Below, piece by piece: positions 11,155-22,907 of a stretch of DNA of 64,000 nt. Numbering within the stretch: the first letter of the stretch is position 1; each line of letters begins with the position of its first letter. The notes under the pieces are model-generated. The model saw only the letters and a program-made list of their open reading frames with translations, did not search any database and was not told where the DNA came from. The stretch lies in assembly GCA_012931725.1 (NCBI GenBank), contig CM022955.1, forward strand, positions 52,354,842 to 52,418,841. Direction: 5' to 3'. This stretch comes from Litsea cubeba (lineage: Eukaryota > Streptophyta > Magnoliopsida > Laurales > Lauraceae). The translations under genes and the position numbers were made by a program.

Positions 11155-11214
11155 GGCTTCTGAAAGGTTGAGGTTAAGAAGGTTGGGAAGGTTTTGAGAG
11201 GTTGGGATATTACT

Positions 11215-11232
11215 TTCCCACAGACGGCGCCA
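11215..11232 (-). other. tRNA primer-binding site of the Tat element
   Basis: Two bases inside the 5' LTR the element strand reads TGGCGCCGTCTGTGGGAA. The TGGCGCC start is common in plant Ty3 elements; which tRNA primes is not settled by sequence alone. Confidence 0.75.
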
Positions 11233-11234
11233 AT

Positions 11235-12142
11235 TGTAGGTGCAGAAAATAATGACCCACAATAAGGAGGGAGCCTTATAGGACTTATCCGAGAAGATGA
11301 TGATGACTGGGGATGACTGGATGCCGTCCGAAAGCCTGAAAGGGAAGAACACGCGGTCAGAGGACCCTGGCCTGGGCGGCGCAAGGCTCTCCGATGCCAA
11401 AGTCAGTATGGGAACTGGAACAATGGAAGGAGAGGAGGAAGAGAGACAGAGTAGCGGCCCTGGGTATGAAAATGTGCGTACCTTGCATGGTGCATGGAGT
11501 CCTATTTGTAGAGGTTTGGATCGTATCTTTCAGAGGATATCTGGGTGTGGGTCCCATGATTCGACTGGGAAGTCATGATCAGCCCACAAAGTAATAAATA
11601 CAGTCTAATCCGGCCCACTCTGTATTTAATGCTAGTCGGATCAGCCCACATTGCATTAAATGCTCGTCTTGTTGGGCCAGATTGTGTTGGGCGCCTTTGG
11701 CGGTTGGAGTACCATCGGATCTGCCCTCGGGCCTTTGCCCTAATGTGGCCTCAGCCGCTGGATGCCGCCATGTCAGCGATCTGGTGAAGATAGTGGACGG
11801 TTGGATGTCGCATCTGTCTTATTGACTCGCGCCCCTATTCCCCCACGTGTCTGACATCGTGGGGGATGAGGGGTGCGAGTGGAGGTTCTTTCTTGCCTCG
11901 GCTTTCGTCTAGACTCCTTCAGCCGAGGTGGTGCTGTCTGCCGAGGTGGGCACATGAAACAGCCGAGCTCGACTATAGCGGTTCGGACTCGGACATGCTT
12001 GACTTCGGCCGAAGACCCTGCCCCGATAGCCGAGGTGAAACTGACGCCACGTGGGCGTCACGCGGAGGGCACGTGAGGGCGCTTAATCTCATCTAAAGGC
12101 GGTTAATTAGCGTAATCTTGGAATTCTGAATCTCCCCACACA
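11235..12142 (-). repeat. 5' LTR of the Tat-type element
   Basis: Direct repeat of 54-960. It is followed by gtact (12143-12147), the match to the left flank. Confidence 0.93.
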
Positions 12143-12147
12143 GTACT

Positions 12148-13692
12148 CAATATGTAGGGAATAAAATATGAACAAATTACCCTTTGATTAATTTACCTAG
12201 GAAGCAGGACCGGCATCTCTCACACCTATGTGAATTATGAGCATCATAGGTTCCAAAACTCTAATCAATTCTTCTTCTTTTTTGTTATTTCTAATCAACG
12301 GTGGATATGTTTTGATTCTATTAGCTTAAAACATAAAAATATTGGGAAAATGAGCCACCTTCTTTGTCTTCAAAGATACTAGACCTGTTTGTTTCATCAA
12401 GAATTTTCACTTTAGTATGGTGATCAGTTTTCAAATTGCAATGCATCCTGCAGTTGACTGAGGAAAATAGAGATTTCTTAGTTACCATTAATACAACTGC
12501 AAATAAGTAAACAAATCTGACCTTACCTCATTGGGCCTGCTTTTTCTTTTTTGAGAATATGAAGTACATCACGGAATTTCTATAAAAATGTGCATATTTA
12601 GATTTAAAGTGCCTATTCAATTGATGTCAATCGTATCTACCCTGAATTAGAGCATGCAGACGTGAAGGGAGAGAGCACTCACACACGTAGGAAGCGAGAC
12701 ACACACAAGTGAAGAGAGACACTGCAAACATTGGGGAAGGAGCACCCACAAATGCGAGGAGAGAGCCATTTGTTTATCAATATGATCAAAATAAATTCAT
12801 GCCCAATGACAGGTTCAGATTGGTTTTGTGGATTGACGTCACAAAAATTAAAGCCAATAATGTAGTTTTCAACTGATAACTTTAAAAACTGAGAACTTTA
12901 CAACCATATGCCCTTGGGGTGAGCAATAAGCTTATCTTATTCACCCAAAACATATTAAAAATACATGATAATTTTTTTTTATGTTTTAGGATCCAGCCAA
13001 AATGGCCCCAAAATCTTATTAAAAATTCATATGTATAAGATTTCAAGTACAGGAGTCTTTGATGAACAGTAACTAAAATAATACTTGTTTTGGAACAATG
13101 GGACACTCCATAAACGCACCTTACCTAATAAAAGGCCTTCCAACATCAGTGAAGGCCATTATCTTCTTCCCATGACACGCCAGATGAATCAAGAGAATAG
13201 ACAAAGTGCAACTATAATAATGGGAGAGAGATGCTCCTCCACACACATGAATGCTTTTTTTAACATAAGCATGCTTTATGATGTCATGGATGGCCTGTCT
13301 AAACCCATGTCTTGAGTCTGAAAAAATATATATTATTGTTATTTTGTCAGTAAGGATGATAGAAGTGCCCTAACCTTCCAAAAGCTAAGTACCTAAAATC
13401 ATATTTTTTGGATGTTATTTGAAGGGGTGCACCTGTCACAGTATGGACCTAATAATCTCCCGCTTTACAAGTTATTATTTTATTTCCAAGGACCTATTTT
13501 GGTAAAATTACTTAATTAGTGATGTGAAGTGACTCCTCTCAAAGGGCCCCGCTGGGCTGGCCCAGGCCTGGGGTTGTCCTAGCCTTATCCTCAATATATA
13601 TGTAGAGTCGGGCCTGAGCGAGCCAAAGCCCTCGGAGGGCCTGCACTATCTAGGCCCTTACCCTACCCTCGAGGGCCAGGCAGGGCTTAGGG
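12148..13692. other. Gene-free A/T-rich stretch
   Basis: No credible coding region. The last 160 bp (13535-13692) are GC-rich with runs of ggcctg, ggccc and ccctcgag, resembling the subterminal sequence of hAT-type elements seen again at about 18165-18345. Confidence 0.4.
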
Positions 13693-16600
13693 TGTGAGGC
13701 CCCACTCACTGTGGACCCTCAATTTGAATTTGAATACTATATTTTAGCCTAGAGTATCCATTTATATTAATTAATAAGGTTTAGTAAGGGTAGATATGTA
13801 TTTTACTAGGTTCTAGTTTGATTAATCTTGTTGTGTAATTTATAGAATCAATAGGGTATTTTTTCTAATTTCTAGAGTTAGTTAGTTACTTAGAGGCCCT
13901 AGCTTAAAATTAGTATTTACTATGGGGGGTCTAGTTAGAGGCCCTAGCTTAGAATTAGTATTTACTATAGGGGGGTCTCCACTTGAGAAGCTTCTCGAAC
14001 CCTTACCTAAAGACCAAACTACCCATGGCTCTAACCCTAATCCTATTCAAACTAAAAGGGTATTTTAGTATCTAGCTCAAACCCCAACCTATATATAACT
14101 ATTCCCTCCCATGCCATATGTTGACTGCTACCTACTCAACACAATTTCCCTCTCTTTCCTCTATTCTTCCCTCATTTCCCTCAAATTCTCCCATCTCCCT
14201 CTCTTCCTCTCTCTAGAACCCTAAATCTAGAACTCTAAGAAGAAAAAAAAGAGCTACTACAACAATCTCAGCTGCAACTTATTATGAGTATCTCTCTCTC
14301 TATTTTGCTAATTTCTTTTCCCCCTTCTAATCAAGGTATGTACCCCCTTCCTAGTTCAATTTCTCTAGAAATCTCTCTTTCTCTCTCTAGATTTCATTCC
14401 TTATAACAATTCTCTTGTGGATGTGGGTATAGGTGTAGAGATCTCTTCTAAATCTGAGATTTTGGGCTTGTTTGAGTGTGTGGAAGACCTTAGAGTTTGG
14501 ATTTGCTATTTGGAGCTTTGGATCTCTCTTTTCCTTCTTGCAATTGATTTGCGGCAAGTGCAATATACTTACTTGACATGGAATGAATGTTTACTGTTGT
14601 TGATTCTGAAATTTTCCATTCAAATGATATTAGAATTGTTAGATCTACCTTTGAACATGTTTTCATGGATTTTTGGCCATATGGATGGGTTGATCTCATT
14701 GGGAAGATCAATGGCTCATGGATTGGATGGTTGGATGTATATTGAAGTGCATTTTATGTTTCATGATGTTTCAATGGTGTTTGGACGAGATTGGATGAGT
14801 TTTGGTGGAAATCGGATTGAAAAAGAAGGAATCCAGAAATTCTGGATTTTTTTAAAAGACCAATGTGCTCGGTCAACCGAATACACTGAAACCTAGGAAA
14901 AACCAGGTCTTAGCTATTTTCCCACAAGCTTAATGCCCAGTGTGCGCAGTCAACCAGGCCCTGTTCCGGGTCAACCGAGCACATAGGATTTTCAGCAGAG
15001 AAATTGGGCAGATGAACTTCTCTTCAGGACCAGAAATCCTGTGTCCTCGGTCGAATGAGCCCTGTGATCGGTCAATTGGGAACACAAGATTTCCTAAAAA
15101 GAGAGGTTGAAACCTGGGAATCCCTTTAGCCATAATTTTCAGTGTGCGCGGTCGACCGACCAGGATAGGAGGTCGACCGAGCACACAGGAAATTTTGAAA
15201 AATCAGGCCCTTGCCTGAAAGGTGAGTTTTCTCTCATCCCAGTGTGTGGAGTCGATCGCCTAGGCCAGGGAGTCGACCGGGCACACTGTATACAGTAACT
15301 TTCCCAGATTTTAATTTCTGAAGTTGTGATCGTTCGTGGGACCCATTGACCATCCAAATGGACTTCTATTGATATGTTATGCAATAATTAATGGTGTGGC
15401 TCAACATTGACTCGTTGGGACCACCATGTAGGGTCTATGTTGTGTATTCAACGATGATTCGATTCTTAAACGTTGTCAATGATGCCCGTAACTTCTGGAG
15501 CACCAAACATAGTATCCATTGGCATCTAAGACTTCATTTAGAGATCGAATTACCTGAGATGGACCTGGACCTGAAAGTGGACCGATACTTAGGTTGGATT
15601 ATTGATATCTCCCGTTGATTCTCATACATGGAGATTTATCTCATTTATTGTACTATTGTCAATCTGATGTCTTTACTATTGCTTATAACTATTAATTAAG
15701 ATGGAAAATGGATGACCTGAACCTAGGACTACTTAGAGGTGACCTGATGATGTGATTGGGTGAACATTGACCCGTGTCTGTGACTAGGCGGGCCCTTTTA
15801 TGGCCTAAGTTTGGATGTGGAATACCCTAAAATGGAGAGGTTGGATTGTACTGACCTTGTAACTCATTATGGATGGGAATGGACCGTTTATCATCGGAAA
15901 TGGACTTGTTACCTCATTTGGACTGTTATAGACCAGGCCATGTATTTGGTGGGCCTTGGTATGGATCCAATTATTGGACTTGGACCTGGACTATGATCCA
16001 TGAATTGTATTGGGTACTTAGACCCCTTAGGGACTTTGTTAGAACCTTGTTCACGCAAGGCAAAGCATAGACAGACAATGACCTTTATTGTTTATTGAGT
16101 TGGCATAGACATTCACTAAGTTGTTCTAAGCTCAGCCTTTTGACTGATCATCACTGGTAGGAGCTACTGTGAGTGTTGAGTGAGCTATCATGATGAGCTA
16201 TGTTGTAGACGGACGGTGTGATACCGGGTCCGGTCTCCGAGTGATGAGTGTGGTGAGGATGTTGATTGTGATTGCGGGGCTCGTCATTCCCCAGCACTGA
16301 TGAGGTTTCCCCACTGCGACTGTGTTCAGTATGGGAGGGCCGCAGCGTAATACCCCGTGGTATCCAGCTTGTGTGAATGTGCCATATTGCGTAGATTAGA
16401 TATCTTGTTTATTATTCTGAATGCTTTTCTTGCTCAACTACCTAGAATCTATATCATTGTTACTCTCATTAACTTTATGACTGTCTCTATTCCTTTGATG
16501 CATACATCATATTTTACTTGTATACTGTGACTTACCAGATCTTTAGATCTGATCCATTCTTGGTACTTAGGTTTCAACCCCGAGTATGAGGATGGTGCGC

Positions 16601-17032
16601 TCGCGCTCATTGAGGCACCCGTAGCAGGAGACTACGGATGTGGACCAGCTGACCAAGAGGTTGAGTTGGAGGTTAGAGCTGGCACCTGGGGTGTGAGAGT
16701 TTATCTGTTTGTTTTGGTTTTTGAGTGATTTTTGTGGTGAGCATGGTAGTAGTTGAAACATGTAATAAACCTTTATTTCTTATAATTTGGCATTTTAGGC
16801 TGGACTGCAGCCCTATTACATTTGATATATCATTTATGATACCTTATGCTTCCGCTATCTTTATAATTGCTTCCGCTGTACTCTTTATGCTTCCACAATT
16901 TAACCATTGATATTATACTATTCAAAAAACTTTATATTGGACCTCACTGGAAGGTCTCGGATTTTCCATGAAGTAGTGCGCCAACTTCGATACCTTGATG
17001 GTTTTCTCGGTATTCGGAATTAGGGCGTTACA
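13693..17032 (+). mobile_element. Long solo LTR, Tekay/Del-like
   Basis: The right end (gaattagggcgttaca) and the approach to it (tgcttccgctatc, cggattttccatgaagtag) have the look of long LTRs of the Tekay/Del group. A TATA-like cctatatataacta at about 14090 precedes pyrimidine-rich sequence as in an LTR promoter. No gag or pol is present, so it is a solo or truncated LTR. The left edge is uncertain: tgtgaggccccac at 13693 is a candidate TG start, but I found no matching target-site duplication. Confidence 0.5.
14868..15295. repeat. About 100-bp degenerate tandem repeats with dyad symmetry
   Basis: Units near 14939, 15041, 15141 and 15240 (and a partial one at 14870) each carry gtgtgcgcggtcgaccg, a short spacer and ggtcgaccgagcacac, so each unit can fold on itself. 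They lie inside the long LTR. Confidence 0.7.
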
Positions 17033-17321
17033 CAAGGCCTCAAAATAAGAAAATTATTTTAATTAGCATTATTACCAAAATCTGAGTGTGATCGAGTGTT
17101 ATCTTGTATAACCTCAATTGCAAAGGAACCATCAAGAAAACATCAATTATCTTCTCTAACTCCAATTGCAAAGGAACTATTAAGAAAATATTGGCAGAAT
17201 ATAAGTTGTCTCTAAACATTTTCAGATAAAGTCATACATACTTTGGTGACTTAGGTTCTAAACATATGATTTTATTTATTTTGTCAAAGAAGTAAAATGG
17301 TTAAAGAGTATGATCTATTTC

Positions 17322-17470
17322 CACTACAACAAATTGCACTTTTGACGATGCACACTCCGCGTCGACCATTTCAAACTCCACGTCGGGAAAGGTTTTACGG
17401 ACGCACTGCATAGCGTCGGCACCACGTCGGCTACCGGATGCCGGCTAATTGCATTTGTGCCGACGAATCT
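17322..17470 (+). mobile_element. CACTA transposon terminus (fragment)
   Basis: The start cactacaacaaattgc matches the CACTA TIR signature, and the next 130 bp contain several cgtcgg and ccgacg motifs in both orientations, as in CACTA subterminal repeats. No partner terminus is seen. Confidence 0.55.
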
Positions 17471-18532
17471 TTCATATGAATTTCATATGAACTACGTATG
17501 AAATCATTTCAGCAATGTCTTATCTTTGATATTTTTAAACCATTCACATGTACACTCACATACCTTTTATCAATTGGGGTTATTTTCAATTAAACACTGA
17601 TCTGACTATTATACATTTTTGGGTTTCAATCACAAAAATAATTGCACTTAAAAATACTATTAGTTTATACTTTTAAAAACTGATGATTAATTATCTAATT
17701 AAAAGGTTATTTGGAACACCCCATATCCTTAAAGTTCCATGCACATACAAACTACCTCTTTGAATTGGTTGACATCCCGAGCAACTCTATAGAGGAAAAC
17801 ATTCATTATTAATAGGAAGGAGTATACTCCCTTTTGCACAAAAAAGGATTTATGAAAATAATATAAAAGGCCTAAATAAGAAGTAATAAAACTAAAAGAA
17901 AGGGATTAGAAGCAACCATGCAACACTTATTGATTATGTATTAAGTACAATATATAACTTAAAAAATAAAATATAGATGAAATGAACCAACTATGTATAT
18001 ATGTATGGATTTTTAGTACATTTTATAATTGGTAGATGGGTATGAAATTGCCTTCATATCCCCCTATTACTATTAAGTGACTATGATAAGGGCATTTTAG
18101 TGTGTGTGTGTGCGCGCGCGCGTGCGTGCTCACGTGTGTGTGTATTATATAAAATAAATAAAAGTAGGAGGGCCAAGGCCCGGCCCTAGCATTGTCCAAG
18201 CCCGACTCTAAAATCTCAGGGCCGGCAAAAAGATTGTCCAAGCCCAGTCCTAGGGCTTTTCGTTAGAAACAAAAGCCCTCATTTTAAGAGCTTTTTGAGG
18301 GCCGGGCCGGGCCCCTTGTCTTAGGTCCAAATCGACAGGCCTAGTCAAGTGAGGAGTCAATTTAATATACAAGAAAAGAAAAGGGTCAAATAAAAAAGTA
18401 CTAAATTTCAAAAGGCCATATTCTCTATACCAAAAAAAAAAGTCATAAAAGATAATTTCTCATGCATGTCACTAAACCACAAAAAGCCCTCTTTTTTTCA
18501 CTAAAGAAGTTAAAAGACTACTCTCTCATGCT
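17471..18532. other. Gene-free A/T-rich stretch
   Basis: Contains a (tg)n/(cg)n microsatellite at about 18100-18150 and a GC-rich block 18165-18345 with ggcccggccc and its reverse complement, probably a hAT remnant. Nothing else is recognised. Confidence 0.4.
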
Positions 18533-19040
18533 TAGGGGCATAAATTGGGCGGCCGGCCCAGCCGTGCCGTGACGTGCCCAAGTTGGCTGAGGGGTTGGCC
18601 CAGCACGGCCCATGGCACGGCTTTGGTTGTGTCATGCTGGGTCGTGCCACCCACGGGCGGGCCCTTTTTTTTCTAAGTTTTAATCTTTATTTTTTAAATT
18701 ATAAGGGTGTTCAACTAAAAATGAATTGAAATAAATATACAAAGAATCATTGAAAAGACATCAAATAACTTGTATTCCTTTGAAATGAAGTTACAAATAC
18801 TGTAAAAAAATTACAAGTTTGATGAAATTCTAACTTTATGGAAGTCTTAATGAAAAAATAAGAGCTACTACGTTACAAATATAAAAATATCTTGAAAAAA
18901 ATTTACAACATGAACAACTATGACGATAGTTTCTAACTTGAATTAAATTTCATAAAGATTACGAGTATGATAATTCTTGAGCACTATGATATTTCTAATG
19001 CCGAAAGTTCATTTTCTATTTCATATTCCTCCATAAAGTA

Positions 19041-20945
19041 TTATGTCCTACTTTCTGCTTGGAACCAATCTTGCAGGTACATACAAGTCTCCACTGTTTC
19101 TTCTGATAGCAACATCCGCCTGTTGTCAACAAGGCGCCCACCTATATTAAAAGCTTGCTCCGATGCAACTGTAGATACTAGAATTGTTAGTAAATCACGG
19201 ACCATGGCAGAAAGCACTTGAAACTTACTTTCATATGCTTTCCACCATGCCAAAAGGTCAAAGTCAGCATCATCATCTGGGACCTGATCAATCGGACCCA
19301 TATGTAGATATATCATTAACTCATTAACGACGTGACTAGATCTTCCGGAAGAAGATGAGTCACATCCTAGAGTGCTCCTAATAAGACCCTAAACGACCTT
19401 CTTTTTTCTCCCTTTCTATGGCTGGGGAGGGCCAATAGGGACAAAGGGTGTTTTGAATCTACCAATTTAGGCAGAATACTAAAAAAAAGTTGTTATAAAT
19501 AAGTTTAAATCATAGAAATATCATTTACGTTAGTTTGGTTTATATTGTTATTTATTGCATTAAGTGAAGTTTCTGCACCTACTAATTTCAACCAAAGGTC
19601 TAATGCAACAGCTAAAAAAATTTAATGGAGTATTTTTCTAATATTGTGAAAACTTCACCTCCATTGCTTCACACATATGAAGACAGGTACATCTCTATGT
19701 TTTTCAAAAGCAATACTAATTTCATAAAAATTGTTCAAAGCTTGAGTTGATGTGGGATAATATACACAAGAAAAAAATAAGATTGCATCATGAAAAACTT
19801 CTAAAGAATCTTTTATTTATTTCAAGAATTTGCCAATTTTCTTCAGGTACAAAAATCTGTGCAGGTGACAATTATAAATAACAATATTGACTAACTGCAC
19901 GTTTATAACTACATGCTTCTTTTAACATTCTATTAGTAAAATTCCACCTATGCTTTACATCTGGTGTTTTTTTTTTTTTTTTTTTTGAAAATCTATTAAG
20001 ACTTTCACATATCCCCCCCCCATTGTTGTCTTCTTGAAGGAGATGAAAAAAAAAGTAAATCCCAATATATTTAATTACTTCTAAAGTAGACTTAATAAAT
20101 TTTAAGCCTTTTTAAGATTTAAGATGTGACATGCACATCTATTGTGAAAGAGATCTCCATTTAAATTAAGTTGAAGCGCGGATTTTATTATCTCTACTAC
20201 GACATTGTTGGAGCTTGCATTATCTAATGTTATAGAGATTATTTTATTCTCAATATCATACTATTTAAGTTTTTCAAGGATAGTGGACCCTATCTTAGCA
20301 CTAGTCTGTGAGAACTCAAGTAAAAAGAATGAGATCATTCTTTTTTTGCATAATCCAGTCATTATCAACATAATGTGACGTGATTGAAATGTACCCCACG
20401 TTTTGTTTGGAGGTCCATAAATATTCAGTCAATGCTACTTTTCCAGGCATGTTATGAAAAGTTATTCTTAAATTCTTCTTTTCTTTTCAAAACATTTTTG
20501 CTGTATCATTTCTTATAGTATTTCTAGAAACCCTTTGTCATCCAAGGCGAACGATTGCCTAAAAAATTCTTCAAGCGATTGATTTTCAGCAAGAACAAAT
20601 GGTAATTGATTAATTACAATCTATTTAACAAGTTGGTATCTAGCATTAGAAGAGTTATAATTAAAAACTCCTAAACTATCAGTTGAAGAACTTTGAGAAA
20701 GTTGGGTTTGGACGCCGCCCCCCCCCCCCCCCCCCCCCTGCCCTCATATTGGCATCTCCTCTGGTATGTTTGGACATACACGATTTCACGTGTCTATTAT
20801 GGTGGCCATTGTCACCTGTTGATTTGTTGCCGTGAAGTTTTTTCCAAAAGATACAATGTGCCTTTTCCACCATTCCTCCAGTGGAATAAAGGATCTTTAG
20901 TACATTTTTCAGACTCTAAAAGTTATTCCTCTTTTCCTTCTGCCT
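19041..20945 (-). pseudogene. hAT transposase relic
   Basis: Reading leftwards: a BED-type zinc-finger remnant at about 20750-20900 (KAHC, then NRHVKSC), a central region with TLDNASSNN at about 20198-20232, and the hAT dimerisation domain at 19041-19316 (LLAWWKAYESKFQVLS, VSTVASEQAFNIGGR, TVETCMYLQDW). Frameshifts and stops occur throughout, and the finger's second cysteine position reads W. Transposases of this family cut and paste DNA with 8-bp target duplications. The copia element entered at the N-terminal side of the BED region. Confidence 0.8.
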
Positions 20946-20949
20946 CAAG

Positions 20950-21272
20950 TGTAGGAAGTCGTGTGGCCCGACGTCAGATCAAGTAAGGCTGATGCCAACA
21001 GAGAATACAATCACACTTAATGTAAGACTTGATCTGGTCCCACTAATAAGACTTTCAATAGGATTAGTGGATGTGGGTTTCTTGGCGAAGAAATCTCTAG
21101 TAAGTGTGACTCTTATGGCACTTATCTATATAAGATAAAGGAGCCTTAGGGTTGGTATTATTCCATCTTATGGGAAAGACAAGAGGCAAAGAGATCCGCA
21201 GAGCTTCCGAATTGCCGGAAAGCACATTGATCTCCGAACCGCGTGTCGGAGTCTCCGCATCCAAATTCATCA
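20950..21272 (+). repeat. 5' LTR of decayed copia element
   Basis: Begins tgtaggaagtcgtgtggccc and ends aattcatca. Contains the TATA-like ctatataagataaagg at about 21126. Relative to the 3' LTR it lacks about 16 bp near the start and a 10-bp duplication. Confidence 0.9.
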
Positions 21273-21274
21273 AT

Positions 21275-21286
21275 TGGTATCAGAGG
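21275..21286 (+). other. Primer-binding site (initiator tRNA-Met)
   Basis: tggtatcagagg lies two bases after the 5' LTR and is complementary to the 3' end of initiator tRNA-Met except at the last base. Confidence 0.85.
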
Positions 21287-22022
21287 CAAATTGTCGTGCG
21301 TTACGGCAATTTGGATCGCGAAGTTACTATTTAGATCGGACTAGATCTAAGATTCCCGTCGGACCAACCTCTCTGCAAATCGAAGTTGGGAAGAAGACGA
21401 CGACCTCAACTTCGTTCGGAAATCGAGACCGAGTTGACTTTCTCATCACGTCTCAGGACGCGTGCATCGCGGGACGAACTGAGCACTGTCCAGCAACGTG
21501 AAAGAGAAATTATTTTTTCTTTGCTTTTGAAAAGCAACAGGAAAGGAACTTCTTCGTGTTTCCTCGAGTTCCGCTCGTCATCTGGAAAAGAGAAGACACC
21601 CACGTGCAGTGTATTTGCAATTGGTGCAGCGGTTCATTTTTTTTTTCTCCTCGGGACGTGCGTCGGAAAGGAAAGGAAGTAAGGACATTTGCACTGCGGT
21701 TTGGGTGGACCCGACCCGACCCAACGGAAGCAAGCCCACACCAGAAGGTGCCGGTACATGTGCTGAAGCAGGCGACCGCCAGTTACGACATCAGCAGACT
21801 GCTGACGCAGGCAGGGATATTTTTTACCGTCAAAACTTCGCACTGCGATATCTTGAGCATTCGGACTCCGATCAACGAACTGTTTGGTTCTGTGGAATCC
21901 TTGCGAGCAGATCTACACAGTAGAAGCAAAAGGAAGACGATCTACCAGATTAGGAAAAAGGGTGATTTTCCTCCATTAACGGTCAGTGGTATCTGAACCT
22001 CCTTTTCAATTCAGTAGTAATT

Positions 22023-22907
22023 ATGTCTTCCAAATCAGCGTTGCAAGATCTTGCTAAGGCTGATATTTTTAACAGCAAGAACTTAGCTCTGTGGAAGCAT
22101 CTTATGGACGCATTGCTGCACTTTGACAGATTAACATATGTGATCGAATCCAATTCGATCTCCAAACCTGCTGATGATGCCCCTAAGGAAGACCATGATG
22201 TGTATGAACAGTGGGTATTCGATAACAAATCAGCGAGGCATCTTCTGGTTGGATTCATATCCAGCAATTTGGTAAAGCAGTTTGAGCACTTTAACACTGC
22301 TAAAGAAATATATGACTATGCTATGGACAAATATGATGAAACCTCCAAATCTCACTTGATGGAGGCATTCAGCGCATATGTTAATTATAAGATGCCAAAG
22401 GGATCGCCTATAAGGGATCACAATGATCAAATGGCGGTCCGATATAGTAACCTCACAGCCTTGGGAAAGGAAATGGATGAAGATTTTCAAATCATGTACT
22501 TACTAATGAGTCTTCCACTTTCGTGGGAGCATGTGTTTCAGACCCTTAGCCTCCAAAGGGGTGTAACCCTCAGTGAGGTTGAAGCTAGATTGCTGGCTGA
22601 AGGACAAAGGTAGGCTACCCGCGGTGTAACACCTTCAAACTTTGTCATGATTGCTAAAACTAAGAATAATAACGGTGCGTTAACCGTCAATATGAAAAAT
22701 AAAAGGAATTTCAAAGGCAATAAAGAATGGAAACGGCCTAAGAATGGTGTTTGCTTTAACTGCGGGAAACCGGGACACTTTAGCTCTCAATGCAGAAAGA
22801 AAAAGAGTGAGAGTAGCCGGCAAGGTAAAGTGACCAAAGAACATGGTGATTATGTTGAGATGGTCACAGAGTCCATGATGGTAGACACCAATGATAAGAA
22901 TTGGTGA
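22023..22907 (+). pseudogene. Copia gag with zinc knuckle (broken)
   Basis: The first 196 codons are a copia-type Gag (UBN2-like): LALWKHLMDALLHF, AKEIYDYAMDKY, LLMSLPLSWEHV. A TAG at 22611-22613 breaks it, and the frame resumes to a CCHC knuckle, CFNCGKPGHFSSQC, at about 22750-22800. A leader of about 740 bp without clear coding precedes it. Confidence 0.85.

Larger units (their letters stand above)
54..12142 (-). mobile_element. Full-length Ty3/gypsy retrotransposon, Tat/Ogre-type
   Basis: The element is bounded by two LTRs of 907 and 908 bp that begin TG and end CA, and by a perfect 5-bp target-site duplication gtact at 49-53 and 12143-12147. It reads right to left: 5' LTR, primer-binding site, gag, protease, RT, RNase H, second RNase H, integrase, 106-bp tandem array, antisense gene, purine tract, 3' LTR. 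The second RNase H between the Ty3-type RNase H and integrase, and the long region between integrase and the 3' LTR, are known marks of the Tat/Ogre clade. I counted about 5 substitutions and 1 indel between the LTRs (about 0.55%), so insertion was recent. Three frameshifts interrupt gag-pol, so this copy is probably not autonomous unless they are assembly errors. Confidence 0.95.

Noticed and set aside
14417..14896. 159-codon + strand frame
   Set aside because: Low-complexity A/T-rich sequence within the long LTR; no domain and no conservation signal visible.
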